A stretch of 12,000 nt of DNA from positions 1-12,000 of the forward strand of contig CALGGX010000572.1 of NCBI GenBank assembly GCA_937916025.1, read 5' to 3'. Positions 1 through 5,117 of this stretch are shown piece after piece. Below the pieces are notes generated by a model. That model searched no databases. It saw nothing but the letters and a program-made list of their open reading frames with translations, and was not told where the DNA came from. Source of the DNA: an uncultured Selenomonadales bacterium (lineage in GTDB: Bacteria; Bacillota_C; Negativicutes; Selenomonadales; Selenomonadaceae). Numbering within the stretch: position 1 is the stretch's first letter; every line of letters begins with the position of its first letter. Both the position numbers and the translations under genes were made by a program.

Positions 1-404
1 AAAAATGCGGCGGCAGTCGCGAGTGCTACGCCGTGTTGCCCCGCGCCGGTCTCTGCTATGATGCGCTTTTTGCCCATGAACTGCGCGAGCAATCCCTCGC
101 CCATGCAGTGATTGAGTTTATGCGCGCCGGTGTGATTCAAATCCTCGCGCTTGAGATAGATCTGGCAACTGCCGAGCTTGCGCGAAATGGTTTTGCAGTG
201 ATAAACCGGCGTCGGACGACCCTGAAACTCGCGGCGAATGCGACGCAACTCGCTGATGAAGTCCGACGAGTGGCAGATCGTCTGATACGCGTGCGTGATC
301 TCTTTGAATGCGGGGATCAACTTCTCCGGCAGATATGCGCCGCCGTACTTGCCGAATCGTCCGTCCGCGTCCGGATATTGCTTGAGGTATCGGGTGAAAT
401 CCAT
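1..404 (-). CDS. trpB: Tryptophan synthase beta subunit, N-terminal part (runs off left edge)
   Basis: The first 134 residues of a TrpB are visible; the gene continues beyond base 1. TrpB is the PLP-dependent half of tryptophan synthase and condenses indole with L-serine in the cytoplasm. Recognisable segments are [13 protein letters not shown] (residues 15-27), GRPTPVY (62-68), [15 protein letters not shown] (82-96) and [11 protein letters not shown] (117-127). K96 in the HTGAHK motif is the expected PLP lysine and E118 the expected catalytic glutamate; they are 22 residues apart, as in Salmonella TrpB (K87 and E109). The ATG at 404-402 is preceded by GAAGGAG at 420-414, with 9 nt spacing. 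A good promoter lies just upstream, so this is the first gene of its transcript rather than a distal gene of a classical trp operon. Whether trpA follows cannot be seen. Confidence 0.95.
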   Translation of the reverse strand, partial: MDFTRYLKQYPDADGRFGKYGGAYLPEKLIPAFKEITHAYQTICHSSDFISELRRIRREFQGRPTPVYHCKTISRKLGSCQIYLKREDLNHTGAHKLNHCMGEGLLAQFMGKKRIIAETGAGQHGVALATAAAF

Positions 405-443
405 TGATTGCAACTCCTTCGATGAATTTTTGAAACGCGTCGA

Positions 444-472
444 ATGATATCACAAAACAACTTCCATTGCAA
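444..472 (-). promoter_or_regulatory. Sigma-70-type promoter of trpB
   Basis: On the minus strand, TTGCAA (472-467) and TATCAT (449-444) are separated by exactly 17 nt. This predicts transcription from about 437 and a leader of about 33 nt. No leader peptide, T-box or attenuator hairpin fits in that length. Confidence 0.6.
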
Positions 473-502
473 CATTACAATCGGCTTACGAAATTTTCGG
501 CG

Positions 503-754
503 TCATTCAAAGTACGGATCAATGTCAAAGTCGCTGTCAATGTACAACGCCCAAGTGTCACGGTCATTGACTACTTTGATCTCGCCGCGCTTGTGGTGAT
601 ACATTTGAATGAGAGTGCCGTCAACGTCTTGCAACAATCGCTCGGGCTCGAGTCCCGGAATGTACTTCACCAACGCCGCGCACTGTTTATGAAATAATTC
701 TTCATTTGCTTGATCGCATACATTATAGCTGTATGCGTATTTTTTTCTTGCCAT
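503..754 (-). CDS. Small acidic protein, candidate immunity protein of the MuF module
   Basis: 83 aa, family not recognised. The ATG at 754 follows GGGGG (about 7 nt spacing) and lies 1 nt after the TAG of the upstream reading frame (TAG-A-ATG), so translation is probably coupled. The sequence starts MARKKYAYSYNVCDQANEEL and ends in a strongly acidic tail (YIDSDFDIDPYFE). It has no signal peptide or membrane segment. A small, soluble, acidic product directly after the C-terminal segment of a MuF-domain protein fits the usual arrangement of immunity genes in polymorphic toxin systems. That role is inferred from position and composition only; an unrelated phage-remnant gene remains possible. 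An in-frame upstream extension to 832 would overlap the preceding gene and has no supporting ribosome binding site, so I reject it. Confidence 0.7.
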   Translation of the reverse strand: MARKKYAYSYNVCDQANEELFHKQCAALVKYIPGLEPERLLQDVDGTLIQMYHHKRGEIKVVNDRDTWALYIDSDFDIDPYFE

Positions 755-755
755 T

Positions 756-962
756 CTACAACCCCCAATTTGCATTGACCTTCGCATTTGACTTGATTGC
801 CGTCTTGTAAATATCGATGATTGCCTCTTCACGTGTTATTCCTTTGCGATTCATTTTATCGACAACTTTATCTTCCCATGACCAATTTGGATAATCTCGA
901 TCGAGCTTTGCGCGCTCAACCTGTTGATCTCCCATCAATTCGCGTGCTTGCGTCCGATACAT
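756..962 (-). CDS. Frame-shifted C-terminal segment of the MuF protein (candidate toxin domain)
   Basis: 68 aa are open from an ATG at 962, but the coding-like sequence starts earlier, around 992: ARQAFELRNMYRTQARELMG leads straight into the rest. The composition is protein-like and alpha-helical, with charged residues, a PNWSWED motif and the ending NANWGL. It lies in the -1 frame relative to the MuF gene, and there is no convincing ribosome binding site before the ATG at 962. The simplest reading is that it is the C-terminus of the MuF protein, disconnected by loss of one T in the run at 996-993 (minus strand). Restoring one T gives EYRQIFQARQAFELRNMY and a continuous protein of about 377 aa (1888 to 756). 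In MuF polymorphic toxins the variable toxin domain occupies this position. I see no nuclease or other catalytic motif that I can name. It may be a separate gene, a pseudogene piece, or the product of frameshifting or transcript slippage. Confidence 0.55.
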   Translation of the reverse strand: MYRTQARELMGDQQVERAKLDRDYPNWSWEDKVVDKMNRKGITREEAIIDIYKTAIKSNAKVNANWGL

Positions 963-1888
963 ATTGCGAAGCTCGAATGCCTGACGCGCTTGAAAATTTG
1001 ACGATATTCAACCGTGCAACGACAGTTCAGATGCGCGGGCGGGACAATACCGGTGAAATATGAGCTGTAAAAACATCGTTGATCAAAGGCAAATATCTCG
1101 CCGTCAAGTCCTCCGCACGTTTTACAAACTCTTTCGTCAGCCGCTGTTCGCCATATCTTTGCAAATCCTTGAACAATAGCTGTATTTAATATCAATCGCG
1201 CCAACTCATGATTGGTCATTTGGTATGTTAATGCTACTGCAGTTTCGGCAGTTGATGAAGCTTGTCGATAGAACTGTTCGAGTGAATGAATGACTTTATC
1301 TGTTGAAGTATCGTCAACGTCGTTGGGCGGAGTCTTACTCGGCGTCTTTCGGTTTGTGTCTGTAAATGGGTAATTGGGCGGATACCAAACCTTTATAACA
1401 GTCTGTTGGAATTTCAGATTCTCGAGCGCATTACGACTGTTGAGTCCGAGAACAAATCGAAACACTCGAACGATCTCGGAAGTCTTCATGCCTTGTTCCA
1501 AGCATTTAGCCTTCACGGCTTTCAATGCCCGCGCTTGGCTGTTGACCAGCGAATTTATGAACCGCTTTTGGAGGTCGACAAAGCATTTTTTTATGTAAGG
1601 TTCGTCGAAATCCAAATCAATCGAATACTTTCGCTCGGTTGGAGCAAGCGAGTTTTTTATCGCCGACTTCAAGAGCGGCATAATCGTTTCTTCAATGAAG
1701 CGCGTACATTCCGCGCGATACAATTTGTTCAGATTGCCGAGTCCTTCGATGACGGCGGTTTTTAATTCATCATCTGTCGGCAACTGTTGCCACCGGCGAA
1801 AGAAAGATTCATATGCCTTTGTAATTTCGGCTGAATTCTTGTCAATACATGCGTTTAAGTTGTTAACAGCGTTTTCATCATTCAACAT
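935..1888 (-). CDS. MuF-domain (SPP1 gp7 / phage Mu gpF-like) protein, probably frameshifted near its C-terminus
   Basis: 317 aa as read. The N-terminal ~230 residues are helical (for example 21-75 and 95-145). The conserved part is at 246-294: WRTAADERVCKTCGGLDG followed by IVPPAHLNCRCTVEY. This is the D..VC..C..LDG...PPAH..CRC signature of the phage Mu gpF / SPP1 gp7 head-morphogenesis family. In phages this protein sits at the portal; the same domain also carries C-terminal toxins in MuF polymorphic toxins. After CRCTVEYRQIF the reading frame turns implausible (about 20 residues ending GRKHAN), while the -1 frame continues as good protein, so the last residues are probably an artefact of a frameshift. 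The ATG at 1888 has a strong GGAGG 8 nt upstream. No capsid, portal or terminase genes are nearby, so this is an orphan. The gene is more AT-rich than its neighbours, suggesting acquisition by transfer. Confidence 0.75.
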   Translation of the reverse strand: MLNDENAVNNLNACIDKNSAEITKAYESFFRRWQQLPTDDELKTAVIEGLGNLNKLYRAECTRFIEETIMPLLKSAIKNSLAPTERKYSIDLDFDEPYIKKCFVDLQKRFINSLVNSQARALKAVKAKCLEQGMKTSEIVRVFRFVLGLNSRNALENLKFQQTVIKVWYPPNYPFTDTNRKTPSKTPPNDVDDTSTDKVIHSLEQFYRQASSTAETAVALTYQMTNHELARLILNTAIVQGFAKIWRTAADERVCKTCGGLDGEIFAFDQRCFYSSYFTGIVPPAHLNCRCTVEYRQIFKRVRHSSFAICIGRKHAN

Positions 1889-1900
1889 TGGAATTACCTC

Positions 1901-1920
1901 CGATCATGAAATAATGATCG
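1901..1920 (-). promoter_or_regulatory. Perfect 7-bp inverted repeat at the MuF transcription start, overlapping the ribosome binding site
   Basis: On the minus strand CGATCAT and ATGATCG form perfect arms around TATTTC. The site lies directly downstream of the -10 box (1927-1922), spans the predicted start near 1915, and its downstream arm runs into GGAGG. It could be an operator for a repressor or an RNA hairpin that hides the ribosome binding site. Which of these is not decidable from sequence. Confidence 0.5.
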
Positions 1921-1921
1921 G

Positions 1922-1950
1922 ATGATAGCATAAAATCCTTGCAATCGCAA
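1922..1950 (-). promoter_or_regulatory. Promoter of the MuF/immunity-like pair
   Basis: On the minus strand TTGCGA (1950-1945) and TATCAT (1927-1922) are spaced 17 nt apart, immediately upstream of the inverted repeat and the MuF start. The module therefore has its own promoter separate from the Hsp70 operon upstream. Confidence 0.55.
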
Positions 1951-1952
1951 TA

Positions 1953-1980
1953 AATTTTTCGATCCTTAATCGGAAAAATT
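1953..1980. repeat. AT-rich imperfect inverted repeat between the Hsp70 operon and the MuF promoter
   Basis: AATTTTT-CGAT and ATCG-(G)-AAAAATT arms surround a 5-nt loop, with one bulged base. It sits downstream of the gmhA fragment and just upstream of the MuF -35 box. It may help end transcription of the Hsp70 operon, but no U-run follows the stem on the minus strand, so I do not call it an intrinsic terminator. Confidence 0.3.
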
Positions 1981-2094
1981 CTGCTTCGATAGCGAGACAC
2001 ATCGCATGATCTGCCGGAGCATTGATCGATACGTCGACAAGCGATTGCATCTTGCCGCCTGTTCGCCCCGTCAACGCGATTATTCTTATGTCGA
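1973..2094 (-). pseudogene. Decayed 3' fragment of a GmhA-like gene, partial copy of the intact SIS domain upstream
   Basis: The minus strand encodes IIALTGRTGGKMQSLVDVSI, then NAPADHA joined directly to MCLAIEAEFF. This matches the C-terminal part of the SIS domain of the fusion gene at 5118-6677 almost residue for residue, with clear nucleotide identity to 6023-6183. A block of 13 codons (39 nt) is missing between ADHA and MCLA, removing the Q and H that bind metal in GmhA. In the intact copy this block is bounded by 7-bp direct repeats CGCGTGA at 6054-6060 and 6093-6099, as expected for a slippage deletion. The fragment has no start codon or ribosome binding site of its own and begins within about 10 nt of the stop of the Hsp70-like gene. 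It is non-functional as an isomerase. Confidence 0.8.
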
Positions 2095-2102
2095 CACGCC
2101 CA

Positions 2103-5100
2103 TCACAGTTTCTGCGAATGCGTTTTGCCCTTAAACTCGCCGGTAAAGTCGTCCGCACTGCCGACCGCGTACTCGATCGTGTTCGGATCGACCTTGCGAA
2201 TGTAAATGCCGACTTCTTCGTCGTCGCTCACTTCGTTGTCGTCGATCACGCAATGCACCATCGACACTTCGGCAATCGGCATTTTGCTCTGCAGTGCGCG
2301 CGGCGCGGACGTGTAATACACTTCAAAGTCAGGCTCATCCGCCGCAGTGAAGTATTTCCACACGCCGTATTCGATATCGGTGGCGATCGTCACTCTGAAT
2401 ATCTTGCCGTTATAACCCGCGTCGCCGAGGAAGTACGGAAAGAGCATCTGATCCGACTTGTCGACATTGCGATTGATGATCTTCACGTCTTTGCCGCCCT
2501 TTCGACATCTGATCAATCCGAACGCCACGCCCGTCTTGCCCGTGCGTTGTTGATCCAATTCCATATCCGAATCTGCATCGGCGTCAGCATCGGCATCTGC
2601 ATCGGAATCGGAATCGGCATCGGCGTCGGAATCGGAATCGGCATCGGCGTCGGTATCGCTGTCGTCAAACTTGTATTCGTCCATTCCGAGCGGCAAGTGC
2701 AGGACGTATTGCCCGGCTTCTTCTCTTGCAATGTATTCGTCGAAGAGTTTTTTGACAATCGGCGAGCGGCATGAATTACCCGCCAAAAAGATGTGGATCG
2801 GGCGAGTGTCTTTTCCTCTGAATGCTGCCGCCATCGATTGGAAGAAATTCTCCACGCCGAGCCGAATCCGATCTTCGATCACGCGATTGAGTTTCTCCGC
2901 GTCGATCTTCAATTGCACTCCGACCAAGCCGGTGCCTTGATCGCCTTTTGCGTTTGAAAACATGTTGAGCTGTTGCGCGTCGCCGATCAATTCTTCGCCG
3001 TCACCGCCCTCCCAGATCGGACGAAGTTTTTCCGCGAGAATGCGATTATTCATGTGCGAGGCGGCATCGCGCGTTTGCTCGACCAGCGTCTCGGCTCCGG
3101 CGAATGTCTTGCAACCGGTCGGCAACGCGAACGGAATTTTCTTTGCGCGCATCTCGTCGATGTTGTCTTTATAGACTTCATACGCGAGCAGCTCGATGAT
3201 GTTCTCGCCGCCGAGCAACACATCGCCGCTCGAACCGAACTGTTCAATATGGAAATTACGGGCATGTTTTTTCGGAACGAGCTCGATGCCGAAATCGAAA
3301 TCGGTCGTGCCGCCGCCGAAGTCAAATACTCCGTACGCCGTTTTATCGCCGATATCGCGCGGCTCGAGTCCGTACTGCTCGAGTGCCGTGATCGCATACG
3401 CCGCAGGCTCGCTCGCTCCGAGATACACTCGAAAGCGTTTCATCATCTCGTCGTCGGACTGCAACGAAGGCGGCAGAGATTTGCGCAAACCGCGCTCGAA
3501 ACTTGCACGGATTTTTTCGCGCACTTCTTTGCGATAATTCACAGGATACGACAGAATGTAGTCGAGATAAATTTGCCGGTGCATGTTGTTGATGTACAAG
3601 CCGAGATAATACGCATACAATTCGATCGGATCGAAGTCGCCTTCGTCGATTGACTTCGTCTCGACGTACGGCTTGATCACCTGCTCGGTGCCGCGCAAGT
3701 CTTTCAAGATCGGATAATTTTGATCGTCTTTCGCCCAGCGTTTGAGCTCGCCGAAGACGGAGTTGTAGATCGAACTGCCGCGCGAGTTGTCTTTAAAAAT
3801 CGCGTCCGCCGCCTGATGCGAAACCGTCACTTGATCCCACTCGGTGAACGGTCTGCCGATGCGCTTGCGATACGCCGCGAGGAACGAGTTGATATCGCGC
3901 AGCTCGATCACTGTCGGATTCTCGAAGTCTTTCATGGTCGGAGCTTCGGCATAATCGCCCTTGCCGATGCGGAGTATGCGAGCGTCGCCGTCGCGGCAGA
4001 CGACTATCGTCGATTTGGTGCCGAAGTCGATCGCGCACACGCCATGCAGTCGGACGTCGAGTTGCGGCGGACGAGCGGCGAGCGAAATCTCGGACGGCAA
4101 TTGAATTTCGATCATGTCGTCGCCTTTCGACATTGCCAAGTCAAACAGCTCCCAATGCCCGCGATTGATGTCGATCAACTGCCGCTCGTCGTAGGGCTGA
4201 AGATCGGCGCGTTTGTGATCGCAATCGAGAAGCTCGGTTTTGAGTGCTTTGACGACGAACATCTCGACAAAGCGTCGTTCCTGCCCGGCAGTCAAGCCGT
4301 CGGGAATGAGTCCGAGCTCCAGCCATGTCGAAAACGCTTCGGCGTAATTCATTGCCGCCGCATTTTTGCCGCGCAGTCGACAGATCGGGACGAGCTTGAC
4401 GATATACGAGCTGTTGTTGTACCAATTCGAGTTGCCGTTACTCCAAACGACCAATGAATTCGAGCCGTTGGTCTCCTCGGTCAAAATGCAGTTGTTCCAA
4501 GTGACATTGTCGAAATGCATGTAGTTGTCGCCGCTCAAGTACGGATTGCCCGAGCCCTGTCTGAAACTCTGAAGGCACTCGTTCATCGTCATCGTATCGA
4601 AATGAAAGCCTTCAAAATCCAATCCGGCATAATTGCTCGCGAGATGACTGTTGGTTCCGATCGAAGGCAACACTCCCGACTCGAACTTCGGAAACAGTCC
4701 GGCAACTTCCCGATCGAACCACACGGCTTTGTTTTTGAACATGACAAAACGTTTTGCGGCAATCGGAGCGATCTCTTCACGCAACGCCGCCAAATCTCGC
4801 GTGAGTTTCTCGCCGTCCGCAATCGTCGTTTCGGCAGAAATTTGCTTGAAGCTCGCCTTATTCACTCGCACCGACGTCAGCCGCGACGGTCTGTTGAGCG
4901 GCAATTGTTCACTCATATCATTCGCTCCTTCGATTTTTTTTGACTTCGACACTTCGTTAAAAGCAATCGGCAAAATTGCTTCGATGATATTTTTCGTCGT
5001 GCTTTGAAATGTTGTGTCAAGCGATTCGTCGACTTCGGCATTCGACTCGGAAACTTGCGATTTGTCATTGAGTCTTTCGGATATGCTCGGCGAAACTCCC

Positions 5101-5108
5101 AAAATCAT
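2103..5108 (-). CDS. Divergent Hsp70/DnaK-family ATPase with N-terminal extension and acidic insert
   Basis: 1001 aa from the ATG at 5108 (AGGAGG, short 4-nt spacing). A second in-frame ATG at 4916 (MSEQLPLNRPSRL) has GAAGGAG at an ideal 8 nt and would give 937 aa, so either or both may be used. Residues ~85-350 form an N-terminal domain I do not recognise, with an Asn/Trp/Ser-rich stretch at 195-232. The actin/Hsp70 ATPase follows: phosphate-1 AIDFGTKST (359-367), phosphate-2 FDFGGGTTDFDFG (595-607), LGGENI (632-637) and the adenosine motif IFLAGNSCRSP (773-783). At 817-848 an uninterrupted alternating Asp-Ser/Asp-Ala tract interrupts the fold just before GVAFGL (860-865), the position of the usual 'AVAxGA' segment. 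Residues ~870-1001 are a divergent C-terminal region with no clear DnaK peptide-binding-domain signature. The gene starts 9 nt after the GrpE-like fusion gene, which suggests that fusion protein is its nucleotide-exchange partner. It is not the housekeeping DnaK. Confidence 0.85.
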   Translation of the reverse strand: MILGVSPSISERLNDKSQVSESNAEVDESLDTTFQSTTKNIIEAILPIAFNEVSKSKKIEGANDMSEQLPLNRPSRLTSVRVNKASFKQISAETTIADGEKLTRDLAALREEIAPIAAKRFVMFKNKAVWFDREVAGLFPKFESGVLPSIGTNSHLASNYAGLDFEGFHFDTMTMNECLQSFRQGSGNPYLSGDNYMHFDNVTWNNCILTEETNGSNSLVVWSNGNSNWYNNSSYIVKLVPICRLRGKNAAAMNYAEAFSTWLELGLIPDGLTAGQERRFVEMFVVKALKTELLDCDHKRADLQPYDERQLIDINRGHWELFDLAMSKGDDMIEIQLPSEISLAARPPQLDVRLHGVCAIDFGTKSTIVVCRDGDARILRIGKGDYAEAPTMKDFENPTVIELRDINSFLAAYRKRIGRPFTEWDQVTVSHQAADAIFKDNSRGSSIYNSVFGELKRWAKDDQNYPILKDLRGTEQVIKPYVETKSIDEGDFDPIELYAYYLGLYINNMHRQIYLDYILSYPVNYRKEVREKIRASFERGLRKSLPPSLQSDDEMMKRFRVYLGASEPAAYAITALEQYGLEPRDIGDKTAYGVFDFGGGTTDFDFGIELVPKKHARNFHIEQFGSSGDVLLGGENIIELLAYEVYKDNIDEMRAKKIPFALPTGCKTFAGAETLVEQTRDAASHMNNRILAEKLRPIWEGGDGEELIGDAQQLNMFSNAKGDQGTGLVGVQLKIDAEKLNRVIEDRIRLGVENFFQSMAAAFRGKDTRPIHIFLAGNSCRSPIVKKLFDEYIAREEAGQYVLHLPLGMDEYKFDDSDTDADADSDSDADADSDSDADADADADADSDMELDQQRTGKTGVAFGLIRCRKGGKDVKIINRNVDKSDQMLFPYFLGDAGYNGKIFRVTIATDIEYGVWKYFTAADEPDFEVYYTSAPRALQSKMPIAEVSMVHCVIDDNEVSDDEEVGIYIRKVDPNTIEYAVGSADDFTGEFKGKTHSQKL
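2565..2660 (-). repeat. In-frame short tandem repeat encoding a 32-residue Asp-Ser/Asp-Ala tract
   Basis: GAT alternates with TCC, GCC, GAC-type near-repeats, so the DNA is built of 6-bp units of TCGGAA/TCGGCA type. It codes residues 817-848 of the Hsp70-like protein. Unit length is a multiple of three, so expansion or contraction would change tract length without breaking the frame. Confidence 0.85.
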
Positions 5109-5117
5109 GCATCCTCC

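Noticed and set aside
33..407. Plus-strand open frame of 124 codons at the left edge
   Set aside because: It lies opposite trpB, which has unmistakable catalytic motifs on the minus strand.
405..443. T-box or trp attenuator before trpB
   Set aside because: The predicted leader is only about 33 nt, too short for either, and contains no Trp codon cluster or terminator hairpin.
1904..2158. 84-codon minus-strand open frame containing the GmhA fragment
   Set aside because: It starts inside the Hsp70-like gene without a ribosome binding site, and the GmhA part lacks its N-terminal three quarters and metal ligands; treated as a pseudogene fragment instead.
2565..2660. CRISPR-like or satellite array
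   Set aside because: The short TCGGAA/TCGGCA units have no spacers and are in frame within a coding gene, so this is a coding low-complexity tract.
2022..2774. Plus-strand open frame with a (GI)n-rich stretch opposite the acidic tract
   Set aside because: The Gly-Ile repeat is the mirror of the Asp-Ser/Ala codons of the Hsp70-like gene; nothing else supports it.
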